This document shows, piece after piece, positions 47,876-58,687 of a stretch of DNA of 64,000 bases (its first letter is position 1; every line of letters starts with the position of its first letter). The stretch spans positions 310,001 through 374,000 of the forward strand of contig WHUX01000030.1 in the NCBI GenBank assembly GCA_015179025.1, given 5' to 3'. Under the pieces are notes generated by a model that was given only the letters and a program-made list of their open reading frames with translations, had not been told where the DNA came from and did not search any database. A program made the position numbers and the translations under genes. The DNA comes from Terfezia claveryi (Eukaryota; Ascomycota; Pezizomycetes; Pezizales; Pezizaceae).

Positions 47876-49452
47876 AGTATCGCCAGTGGCAGAATAAATT
47901 AGAGCAGCAGTAATCAAGAACACGGATGCGCTGAAAATCGGTCCGTCAGAAGTGGAACGATCGATTGCAACGGCAACCGTTGGCCGAATCGGATTCGCAA
48001 AAAGAAGGTGACAAGAATGGAACAATGACCGTCGGGCCAGGAATGACAAAAACCAAGCTTGGTTGTGGGAGATGAAGGGATGACAGCTGCCCCCCAGACC
48101 CCAGTGTGCCTATGGTCGATGAGAGATGCGTGACGCTCGAGCTCGGCCTAGGGTAGCACTTATTTGACGGGCGGCAGAACTGTGGGTTGACGACGAGATG
48201 TGATTTCACTGCGGTCAGGGGAGGGTGCTTCTCCATAGGCAGGAACTTGTACTCGTACATGGAGAAAATAATGAGTACATGTACTGGTACAGGGGTCAGT
48301 GGTGTTTCGCGAACCACAACGTGAGATATTGAGGGGTTTTAAAACGCAGCTGCAAACACTCCACACCCAATCCAGGACACGAGTACAGTACATTCGACGC
48401 GCAGCACAATACGACAACTCAAGCGCGAAGTTGATTCTATCCAGCCGCTCGGCTCTGAATGTTTGCGTCGGTGTCATGAGCCAATGCCAACCCTGAATGA
48501 GCTGCGCGCTTACCAGTATAGCTTACCTAAGCCCACAGGGGTTTATCATTGAATCCACAAAAACTCCTCGAGGAACACCACGTCTGAGCAAGGCCCCACG
48601 GAGCAAGAGAGGTTATGTGTATACTGAGATGCTGCAATGATAGACTTTTTATCGGTGGGCTACAAGTTTGGTGAGTCTGATTTTTGAGGTGACATCAACG
48701 CTGAAGAGACAAGCAAAAGAAAGCAAAAATCCCAGTCGATTACTCCACAAATTACAGGGGCAGAGGGGAGTTAGAAATTGAACTGGACGGGGTTTTTGTT
48801 GGGATGTTGGCAACTACGAAACATAGGAACGAAAACAGCCCTCATGTGGAGTTCAAGAAGCCGATATTTTACAATTTTTCCTACAGTCACGGGAGACCGA
48901 TAGACCGGGATGTGTTGTGATGGACCAGTTCGACCACAGGAGAGGATTGCTTCCATGCGATGATACATATGCGATGATTACTGGGCAGTGGATTTACTTA
49001 TCTAGGGTTTAATGCTCCAGATCGACCCGTACCGTAGTCTGGCTGTGAGCAGGCTTTCGAAGGTTGTCTTGCCCCATCATCTTTTGATTGGCTGGAGAAG
49101 TTCTTTGTGCGACCAATAAATCGACAACGACAGAACGAGCCGAGACCACACACCATGTACAAGCGCCCGCATATATATTTCTGTGCATTATTGTGCTCTA
49201 TGAAGCTGACGCATATCAAATGTCATTGCGTACAAAAAGAAACCTATTGACCTATCCGTGATAACCATTTCAACCCGTGTAAGAAACACCAAAGGGGGAA
49301 AAGTGCCAGGAAAAAACTTGACTTAATGTCCCTCCCAAAACGCCTAGCCCACAACCATAAGGTATCAAAGAGAAGGGGTTATCGTACAAAAAAAAGAAAT
49401 AGTGAATAAAATAAACATGTATGAATAAAATCGAGGACAGTGACAGATAGGG
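47876..49452. other. Intergenic region upstream of BUD14
   Basis: 1.58 kb, presumed BUD14 promoter plus LDB19 3' flank. One degenerate miniature-family end (TAGTCTGGCTGTGAGC) at 49035. No gene seen. Confidence 0.45.
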
Positions 49453-50777
49453 TTAGATCGGTATGCCTTCATAAACTGGTGGGGATTCAAGAGGCTCGGC
49501 AGTACCCCCGATAAAAGTCTGGTATTTTGGGGGGCCAGGTGGAATGTTGTCGTAGAGGGGAGGCTGCTCTTCGTCCCAGCTGATCCCCAGACCCGCACGA
49601 GCAGACACGTGGAGAAGGAACTGCATGCGTAGGATACGAGCTGCGCCGGTTTGCGTAACTAGCCGGTTTGAACTCCCCTTAGGACACTATATCCAATTAG
49701 AATGCATAATCACGTCAGAGTTTCCCAGATTATACTTACATGCTCTTCAGCTACAATCATCTCCACAACAAGATTGTGGCTAACTTTGATTCCACAAGGG
49801 GACCCAATGTCACAAGCTGCATTCATATGGGCCGGCATCCCAGCCATAATCTCCATTTCAATTCGTCCACTGTTGCTGTAGTCAGCTTTCCAGCCGCTCT
49901 TCAGCTCTCCAGATCCAACAGTGCATACATCTTCATGCAACATGCCCTTGCCATCCCCACAAAGTTTGCTTTGATGATGTGAACAGCTAGGGGAAATAAT
50001 TTTAGAGCTCTCATCAATCCTCCATGAGATTTTTCTCAGCTTCCACCGCGTTTCCTTATCGGAAGACATCACACCATCAAGACGGATATCCAATTGAAAG
50101 TCACCATCTGGGTGAATGATATGTGGAAGGTTGACATGGGCTGACAGAGTTGTTGGGGGAAATATGCGAACGGAATGTCGTTCCGGGCCCGGAATAATAG
50201 CTCGAGATATTTGAATTTCCCTGCTGAACCTAATTTCATTCCCCTGAGCGGAAAGAGCTACTGCCTTCAAAAAGTAGCGTATCCGCCCCAATGCATTGGA
50301 ATTGGTTGCCGGGAGGTTGCCGGGTATGATGTAGCTGAACGGGTATGAGTTAATGCCGTGCGCCAAGGTCACCGGTTCACTGATGATCGTCCAAGTATGG
50401 ATATCCTCCGTTCTTGCCGTACAATTTGGACAGTGGGCAACAATTGGCCTGCGCGTTAGAATTTCCGCTTGGAGATCCATCTTGAAAGATTGAACCCGTA
50501 ATGACTGTGTATGGATGCCAAGATGTAGCAAACCAGATATCAGAGCTCCCGTTGAGTCTTTTGGGTGCCCGTAGCAAACAAGAGGCGGTGACTCCAGTGT
50601 CATGCCCACTGTAGCAGGATTTGATGACTTGGAAGGGGTGGATTTTGGCCGGTAGTGGTCACTGTTGCTGCTAAACCGTTTTGCTAATGAGGCAGTGTGT
50701 GAAGATGTCGACCCCACAGAGGATGTCGAGCTCGCTGGCGAATTATGACCAAAAGGTAGGTATATCCGCCCTGGCAT
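49453..50777 (-). CDS. Arrestin-related trafficking adaptor, LDB19/ART1 family
   Basis: Adaptor that links the Rsp5-type ubiquitin ligase to plasma-membrane transporters for endocytosis. Exons 49740-50777 and 49453-49686 (53-nt intron, phase 0) give 423 residues. Start MPGRIYLPFGHNS; a GTG 24 nt upstream is not needed. After a Ser-rich leader, the arrestin fold is seen in LESPPLVCYGHPKDSTGALI, VQSFKMDLQAEILTRRPIV, a CPNC motif and SYPFSYIIPGNLPATN. The hallmark GIKVSHNLVVEMIVAEEH then TGAARILRMQFLLHVSAR and LGISWDEEQPPLYDNIPPGP follows. PPLY and PPVY near the C-terminus fit the PPxY type recognised by Rsp5 WW domains. Confidence 0.9.
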
Positions 50778-53670
50778 CTTTGAACGTTCGAAACTGTACA
50801 CCTCAGGAGATTTATCGCTACTTCGAGGTCGAGTTATTCAGTGGTTCAATATCTGTTACCCTCCTTCCTTTCTCCACGTGCTAGAGCGGTCTCTACCGTA
50901 GCGTCAAGATGTAAGAATGACGCTGGATACAAGTAGCCAGCCGAAAGCTTGTAACTAGAGGATGTAATGCCGGAACCAACATCGCAATAACCGTAGCCAG
51001 CTCAAGGACTTATATAACAAAGGGTGATGAATTTCCGTGAGCTAAAGCATTCAGCTAGCGGCAGAATACTAAAGTAGTAGAAACGGAGCTCTGTCCCAGT
51101 AGTGAACCTGCCGACTTCGTGATTCTCCTTTCCCAGGATCATATTCTTATTACGTTATGTTGCGCAGGGAGCTGCCTCCAAAGTGGTCCGATGTACATGA
51201 TGCACAGCATCCCAGTTTCGATCAATTCTGGCCGTACTGCAATGAGGCCTTGCCACTGGCATCCAAGGTAAGTAAGTCGACGCCTGTATGCAACAGCTGG
51301 TGGTGGACCACCTGTGGAAAAGGTTTTCACGTGTCTAGTCAGCTGCGCATGAGAAATAGCGGGTTGGAGCCAGTAGCCTTGGTTGAAGGAGCTCTACCTA
51401 CCGCACTCTACTCTTAATACTCATAGCCTACCCAGCGGCTGACCCGGCTATTCATCATCAGTAGCCAGCCCCGTCTGCAGTCTATGGGCACGGGGGATGG
51501 GGGAGGACTGGACGCTGGTAGGTCACTACTGACAATATTCCATTCAATCCCCTACCTTGGATTGCGATCATATTAGCTAATATTTCGTCAGGAATACATT
51601 GTAACCGTGATCTGCAGTAGCTCATGCGCCCCACGGCTGGCCCGGGTCTATCCACCACAAAATGCGGGGTGCAGCTGGGGCACGAGGTACTGGTGCTGGT
51701 ATGGTGCCGTAGAAACTTGAAAACAGGATTTAGGAAGGTTTTTGGTGAGGTGCTTTGGGCGCTTTGCAAAATTTACTGGGAGCACCGGTCCACCGCTCAG
51801 CTGGCTCTCTTGAGTTCGAAGTTTCTACGGTAACTACTCAGGAACCGCAAGCCAAGTTTGGTTCCTCACCTTATGTAGATATCTAGAATTGCTTTTCTTC
51901 TCCGCGGAGGATAATTCCAGCTTTTATTGAGGCCCTACGTAATTTTAAGGTCGCCAGGGCTACCTACCCAACCTGTTGGGATGCAGGCTACCACACCAGA
52001 ATTACGTAAATTCATCATGGACGCCTTCCAGACCTGGCTAAATTGGAACAACTCTTAAGTTCAGGGTGGCTTTGGGAGGGGCAGCTCTTCTGGTATAAGC
52101 AGGCAAGCTCCAAGACTTTGGTAGCCGTAAAGCTGAGAGTCGCATAGTTCTGGTTGCCCAATTGCGTGCCCGCTGGACGAAGTAGGAAAATTTTGGGGAT
52201 CCCTGTTAACTGTCCTCGTTAGCGACCTTTCAAAGAAAGCCTCTTGGCCAAATGTCGCGTGGTTGAAGCCTCCCGGTACCGGGGTCTTGTGCAACCTGAC
52301 TACGCCTGCCCCTACTCCTTCGCCTAGTCTAGTTCTAGCGAATAATCGGAGTCAATACGGGTAACATAGACGGCGACCTGCGTGGAGGAGGCGTTCTCGC
52401 TCAGGCTTCATCTCAACAAGAGACAGGAGCCTGGCTAGGGGGCAGTCAGAATTTCTTTTTCCATCTGCCAAATATCCATGTTCATAACCTGGGCGAAAAA
52501 ATGGAAGAAGCATTACCTAGTCCCGCCTATGTATTTGGGTGTTATATGTATCAGATGCTTCGAATTTTGTGAACGGCTCTAGAAAACAGAGGCAGGAAAA
52601 GCAAAACTCGACCGTTGAAAGAGTGGAGATCTAGATGCATATCGATCAAATGGTGCCAGGGACGTATGAATGTTTGACGGATTAACAACTGTCTGTTTGG
52701 CAGACTAGTTCAGGCGGGGAAGTCCTCAATATCAGAACACATGGAAGCTATCCCTACTTTGGTAGTCACTTCCTTATCCGGAAAATCGTCTGATTGGCGT
52801 TCGGTGAAAAGGTTACATGTATACGGGCATACTATGCACCCATGGTATATACCGGTATGTAGGCCTCCATTATCAGAGAAAGACTGTCAATTACCGACGT
52901 TCGATAGACATTCGGGCCTGAAACTACCCTCTAGTTCCTATCCCAGACCCAGAGGCAACGCTCCATGACTCATGAAAAACAAACAACTCGAAGTGATCAA
53001 CCTGGGACCTTCTGAGTGGACTACCATGTGGGTACTATCAACTGACATCAATAATGTAAACCAAAGGAACACGGAAGGCTCATTAAGATTGTCGAGATGA
53101 AAAGCTACGAGTAGTATTCTTGCGAGAGGATGGAAGAATGAAGTTGCAGAGAAAGTTGAGTGGACTACAGAGTTACACCCACACCAGAAAATCTATCGAT
53201 GTTCTGAAAAAATAAGGACTATGTATCGAGGTGAAAGTATGGACGGTTTCAGATATTAACCTATTAGAGGTCAAGGTAAAGGAGGAGTGGGGTAAGATTA
53301 TGCCAGTGAAACGTCTTGGGGCAGTAGGTACTGCAATAACTCCATATTGGTTTCATGTATTTAGATTTTTATCATTCTCATAATGGGGTAATCAATTTGT
53401 GGCGTCACGTGAAGTTCCATAACCGGAAGTACAGTGTAAGTTCGAACTGCAAGAAATCCTGTTCCAATATCTAAGTTCCGAGTTCCGAGTTCCAAGTTCC
53501 AAGTTCCGAGTTCCGCATTTGTAGACAAAATATTGAAGAGACAACAAGCTACCGCAAACTCAACACCCGGATTTCCGGGAGGCTCCTAATGGTCCACTCA
53601 CTGGGATCGAATAGGAGTAATGAATTTTTCTTTTTTTTTTAAAAAAAACCCCACAAACTCAACTACAAAT
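50778..53670. other. Gene-free DNA between LDB19 and the Harbinger remnant
   Basis: 2.9 kb without a supported gene. It includes an AGTTCCG heptamer microsatellite (53472-53516) and a degenerate miniature-family end (GTGCAACCTGACTA, to 52302). A T/A homopolymer boundary lies at 53630-53648. Confidence 0.45.
53472..53516. repeat. Heptanucleotide microsatellite (AGTTCCR)6
   Basis: Six head-to-tail units alternating AGTTCCG and AGTTCCA. Confidence 0.9.
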
Positions 53671-54756
53671 ATGCCGAATACCACAACCCCACGACCATGG
53701 ACCCGAGAGGAGGTTGAGCAGCTTATAGCTTGGATAGGATAATCAAGAACAGTTGTGAGGCAAGCAGGTTGCATGGCATAAGAAAGTTAAAGAGCAAGCA
53801 TTTGCAAATGAAGACCACATTACGGTCAAAAGAATTTCTGAAAAAAATGGGCAATATGAAGAATGCTTGGAAGGATGCAAAGGCAATGCAAACGCGTTCA
53901 GGATGGGGATTAGGTTTGAGGATAATGGCCACTCTATCAATGAGGTGTTGGGACGGAGATGTCCTTTCTTTTGGCGTTTGGAGGAGAAATGGGGGTCGCG
54001 TCCGAATATATCTGTTTATTCTTCATACCGAACCTATAGTACCTCAAATACCTTCTGAGCCAACATCCCCCAAAATACCCTCTGAGCTACCGCCTCAAAT
54101 ACCTTCTGAGCTACCGCCTCAAATACCGGCTGAGCTCCTGCCTCAAATACCTTTTTAGCTATCGCCTCAGATACCTTCTGAGCTACCGCCTCAAATACCG
54201 ATTGAGCTCCCGCCTCAAATACCACCAGAGCTACCGCCTCAACTACCTTCTGAGCTACCGCCTCAAATAACCTTTTGATCTACCGCCTCAAATACCGATT
54301 GAGCTACCGACCACCAGAGCTACCGCCTCAAATACCGACTGAGCTACCGCCTCAAATACTCTCTGAGATACCGCCTCAAAAACTTCTGAGCTATCGCCCC
54401 AAATACCCCTGAGCTACCGCCTCAGATACCCTCCAACCCAACATCACGAATACCCTCCGAGCCTACATCACAAATAAGCACACCAGCTCCACGTTCAACT
54501 ACTGCACCCCTTTCCCTACCAAAATGTTCAGAGAAATGTGATCTTAGTGCTGTATTAAAGCGAGTTTTTGAGGATAAGCAAGCTGCGCAACAAGAAATAA
54601 GCTTGAAGAGAATCAAAAGCTGAGAAGGAGGCTAAGTTAGAGATTGCTCAAATTTAGGCGGATGCGGAGGTTAAACAAATATTTGCTCGTCTAACAAGGG
54701 ATTTGCTTGCTGGTAGTCGACGTGGATCTGGAGGTAGATCCGGAGCCAAAAGCTGA
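53671..54756 (+). pseudogene. Myb/SANT-like DNA-binding protein pseudogene (Harbinger-associated type)
   Basis: Start MPNTTTPRPWTREEVEQLIA is followed by frame slips. Pieces DNQEQL, GKQVAWHKKVKEQAFANEDH, KRISEK, NMKNAWKDAKAMQTRSGWGL and LGRRCPFFWRLEEKWGSRPN line up as one Myb/SANT-like domain. A Pro-rich minisatellite (SELPPQIP units) separates it from a C-terminal helix (LSAVLKRVFEDKQAAQQEIS) and an RGSGGRSG tail ending at 54756. Frameshifts and stops show it is dead. PIF/Harbinger transposons carry such a protein beside the DDE transposase, and the remnant at 54792-55475 is right next to it, tail to tail. Confidence 0.72.
54050..54435 (+). repeat. 24-bp minisatellite GAGCTACCGCCTCAAATACC..
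   Basis: Roughly 15 degenerate copies of a 24-bp unit coding SELPPQIP on the plus strand, inside the Myb/SANT-like pseudogene. Several units carry stops or length changes. Confidence 0.88.
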
Positions 54757-54791
54757 AGGCGAAAATTATTAGGGTTGAGCTTGTAGTAGAG

Positions 54792-55475
54792 CTATAAGGT
54801 TGCGGAGCTCATTTCGTCGTGTAATTCCTTGAGCTCTTTTTCTCTCTCATGAATATTTCCTATATTAGCGTTCGATTTGTGCTTGTAACCAGGTTTTATC
54901 ATCTCAAAAGTCGTAATAAATATTACAATACAGGCCATTGCCCGATTGTGCACTCGTCTATGCCCTTGCTCTTTATCTGCTCCAATACATATTGGTATTT
55001 CGTAGAAGTAGGCCAACGTTGCTTTGAGTACTCCAAATGCCCGAGGGTAGTGCAACCAGACTATCCAAATGCATGCTCAATCTTGACTAGTAGTGGTATG
55101 AATGCAGCATTGGTGTCTTGCAGATGGCTCCTTATATGGCGTAATCCAGTCAAGAGGCCTTATCCGCCGGATATACTCCTTAGGATGTAAATATAATCCC
55201 ATCGCTCGATAGAGAGTAGTAGATTTCCATGCTGTAACCTTTTCTTTCACTTCACCTAACCGCCAGTGTGTCCCATAGATACCCTTATGAATTGACCATT
55301 CAAATTGCATATTGCTTGTAAATTGAAGCTATAGATCTTCTTCCGAGAGAAATAACCCTCTGGATCAATCAATTTATCTTGAAGGACTATGATTGAGCCA
55401 CCAAGGAAGCCAATACAGTGGCTGAAGATTCTATGCCTACTCTCAATTGGATACTCGAGGAGCGTAGTCTTAGGG
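54792..55475 (-). pseudogene. PIF/Harbinger-type DDE transposase pseudogene
   Basis: From high to low: LLEYPIESRHRIFSHCIGF, LGGSIIVLQDKLIDPEGYFS, RKKIYSFNLQAICNLNGQFI, RVSMGHTGG, then after a slip TAWKSTTLYRAMGLYLHPKE and ITPYKEPSARH. Last comes AFGVLKATLAYFYEIPICIG, then ADKEQGHRRVHNRAMACIVI. This is the DDE_Tnp_4/HARBI1 layout. The first catalytic Asp (family GF-D-GT) is Gly here, and frameshifts are present. A 23-bp miniature insertion (55041-55063) splits the conserved EHAFG motif. Confidence 0.8.
55032..55072 (-). mobile_element. Miniature insertion (23 bp) inside the Harbinger transposase pseudogene
   Basis: TCCAAATGC at 55032-55040 and 55064-55072 (9/9) flank CCGAGGGTAGTGCAACCAG..CTA (55041-55063). 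Removing the insert and one repeat restores the minus-strand codons for EHAFGVLK, a conserved transposase motif, so insertion and 9-bp duplication are directly demonstrated. Confidence 0.88.
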
Positions 55476-56153
55476 CATCAAAGGACATCAATATCATCTC
55501 CGTTTAGTAAGTACATGTATACTGTATGCGAACTCGGTGTTAATCTAATCTACTTAAGCACTTTGACGCCATTTTACAATATTACTATTACAACACTTTC
55601 TCATGGGCTGAGCGTACACTTTCCCTCGTTGAGCAAGAACTCTTCCTTGACACAGCTCACAAGTACTGATATCGATATCGACGAGATAGCCCGATCTCTT
55701 CAGCCCTCAAAATCCTATTCACCACAGTCTACCTTTTCAGATATGATTTTTTTCCCCTATTCTCCTACTTGGAGGAGTGCCAACCAGACTACTTCGAGGC
55801 ATGGCCGTGTGCCTGCATTGAAGCCAGTAAAGTGATCGTGGGCACACGTGAGTATCATCTCTCCGTGTTGCAGGACTTTGGAGTGCTGGTCGTCAACTTC
55901 AGGATGCTAATGTATAGGAAAGTATCACTGAACTTTGAAGCTACTAATCAAACATACCGATCTCAATCTACAGCGGATATCAATTTTATGATGGCTTAGA
56001 ATTATGTCGGGCGGGTCAGAATTGGATGTAATCTTGAACTTTGCTTTTTTCTAACCTGATAGGCTCTGCGGATACTCCGTACAGTACAGGAGACAACCCA
56101 AACTCATGTTCATAACAAAAACTACACTGGCCCCACACCACTCCAACATAGAT
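55476..56153. other. Spacer between Harbinger remnant and pseudouridine synthase
   Basis: No gene supported. It contains the 15-bp miniature insertion at 55777-55791. Confidence 0.45.
55768..55800 (-). mobile_element. Miniature insertion (15 bp), reverse copy, 7/9 duplication
   Basis: GTGCCAACCAGACTA (55777-55791) is the exact reverse complement of the insert at 14946-14960. It is flanked by CTTGGAGGA and CTTCGAGGC. Confidence 0.55.
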
Positions 56154-57948
56154 CTAAACACAAAGGTATTTCACCACCTCAGAATTTCCAACTGCTTCCT
56201 CTTTCAATTGCTCCAAGTCCCCAGGCCTATTTCCCAACTCACTAATCTCCCCTTCACTCGCCCACTCCGGCTTCTCCGTCTCGAACGCCCACCCCCCCTC
56301 TACACACTCATATCTCTTCGCATGCAAATAAATTCCCAATTCATGTTCCCCTGGGTCACTATATAACGGTGCCTCACAAATACTACACACCTCCCCCGTC
56401 ATCTTCTCCGCTTTTCGGCTATTATAATCCTCCATCATATCATCATAATAATCCAGCGCCGCCGCAACTTCATCCTTCCCCATCCTACTCAATCTCGCAA
56501 TAATATCCTCATCCTCTCCGGCCCCTCCCTTGCCTAAATCAATCGTGAAAACTTTGCCATTACTGTATATTGGGTCATTTGTAATGGGGTGCCCTAGCCA
56601 TTGGAGGTGAACTCGGATTTGGTGGGTACGCCCGGTGAGGGGGAGACATTCTACGATTGAGTAAGATCGGGAAGGGTGTGTGGGGTGCAAGTGGTATGAA
56701 AGACGGCGGAATATTGTTCGAGCGGTTTTCCCGTTTGCACGGACTCGGTTTAATCCGAGCTTGGGGGAGATGGAGAGGATGGGCTCGGTACAGAGGATCT
56801 CCCCGTCCGGGAAACGGCCCATGACGCGCGCGAGATAGGTTTTTTTAATGGTGCGGGTTTTGAGTTGACCCATCATTTCGTCGGCGGCTTTGGGTGTTTT
56901 GGCGATGAACATGAGCCCGGAGGTGAGTCGGTCGAGTCGGTTGCAGGCTATGTGAGAAGATTTATGTTAGCCCTGATGTCTCTAGAGCTTCTCGACAACC
57001 TGCAACGTACGTAGAGGGTTGAAACTATTTCTTTCCGCTCGCATGATCTCTACTACACTGTTGAAGTTATATCTTCCCGCGGGGTGAACTGGCATCCCTG
57101 AGGGCTTGTTTATGACTATCAAGCTATCATCCTCATGGACGATACCTATAGGCTTCTCGGTGACAGGTGGTTCATGCCGGTGCAGTGTGTGCGAGATGAT
57201 ATCCCCATTCTTGATGATCGTATCAAGCGTTGATCGTTCCGTGCCATTAATCGTCACCGAACCCGCTGCAATAGCTTTTCTCTACCCCCGATTAGCACTT
57301 CTCTCACGTAATTGAAGCCGTGCGAAGGCCGGGGGAACAAACGTAATACTCCTCCGGCCTATCCCTAAACTCCTCTAAAAAGATATCAATCAATGTCTTC
57401 CCCCTCCACCTCTCCTTACAAAATGTATTATACGTATAATTATATGGCACCACTCTCCTCAGCCCATCTTCAAAGTAATACTCGGGCTTGTACACTGGCC
57501 TTAATTGATCCATTAACTCCCGACTCGGCTGCTGCTTCCTCATTTTTTTATGTTTCCATAATTCCACCGGTAGCGTGTCCCCCTTCTTCCTCCTCCGTAT
57601 TGCTTGGGGTGGCGAATCTGCATCCGTGACAGCCACTGGGTCAAGCAATAATCGCCCATTGGACAAATTCCCCGGAACTGCAAAGTCGCCATCATCCACC
57701 AGAGCTGCAGTGCAAATCTCAGCTACAGGCGAGCTCGTAGTGTTGGGCGGATGGAGTTCGGTAGGAAGCCCCTGCGGCTCTGGGGGTAGGGGTTCCTCAC
57801 GAGCGACAAGTACGGACATGACAAATTGAGCTCTGACTCTGGAATTTGAGAAATTGCGCGATGGTGTGCAACTGGAGATGTGGCCCGGATATGCTTTTAT
57901 CGTATCGTGGGAAGCGTTGCGGATGAGTGAGTTGAGGCAGAACCTCAT
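56154..57948 (-). CDS. RluA-family tRNA pseudouridine synthase (Pus9/Rib2-like)
   Basis: Isomerises uridine to pseudouridine in tRNA (position 32 in the yeast relatives). Exons 57343-57948, 57011-57281 and 56154-56947 give 556 residues. The start at 57948 gives [15 protein letters not shown] followed by an Arg/Ser-rich stretch, a plausible mitochondrial presequence; a second Met at [13 protein letters not shown] could make a cytosolic form. An S4-like region ([14 protein letters not shown], then [19 protein letters not shown]) precedes the catalytic domain: [20 protein letters not shown], then [16 protein letters not shown] with the catalytic Asp, and [19 protein letters not shown]. The C-terminal extension has CSICEAPLY and a later His/Cys (a possible metal site). 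No deaminase domain is present, which favours Pus9 over Rib2. Confidence 0.9.
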
Positions 57949-58687
57949 CCGGAAATCTATGGGGGAAGTTTGAGCTTTTGTACCCTGAATTACCTGTATT
58001 TTTTTTTTTTTAAAAAAAAACACAGTACTCGTACGTACCCGTATTACGACCTGGAGCTCCCGCTACATTGAGGGGTAAAGGTAAGTTCGCGCACTTTATG
58101 TACAGATAGATGATAGGTACAAGAACAGCCTACAACTACAACCTACCCCACACTGAAAATCGAGGACAATTCAAATTATCCAACAGTTTGTGCCTTACTT
58201 CCTGTGGTTCTATTCATATGCCCTCCATTTTACCATCATTTGGTGGTTGTCCCTTCTTGATTATGAGACCGTCCTTTTTTCAAACCGTAGCATACAAGGT
58301 ATCTTACACTGAACATGGCTACTAACTATCTAATTGTACATAGTAGCAAAAAACACCCTCCGCCCTCCATCGGCGCCAGAAACCGGCCCTACCATGAAGC
58401 TGCAATAAACCAAATTCCAGTCAATAAGCCCAATCCCTCCATGCAAGAAACTCTGAAAAACTCCACAGCCGGCCAATCGTAGAAAACAGATGTCGCTAGG
58501 GTGACAAAAGCCAGAAGACAGATTGCGGCTGCGAAAACGATAGGCATATGTGTACCTACCACATACCCACTAGTAAACCGAGGTAACATTCCCCCCATGA
58601 GGGCACAATTCGTCGCCTATATAACCGACAAGAATGCATGAAAAGGACCCTCGCCGCCGCATTCTAACCCTCCTCGGAGCATCACAT
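57949..58687. other. Intergenic region with one possible small membrane ORF
   Basis: A T12/A10 homopolymer junction lies at 57999-58020. A 69-codon minus ORF (58389-58598) has two hydrophobic segments (MPIVFAAAICLLAFVTLA and EGLGLLTGIWFIAA); it may be a real small gene or 3' exon, but nothing supports its start. Confidence 0.35.
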
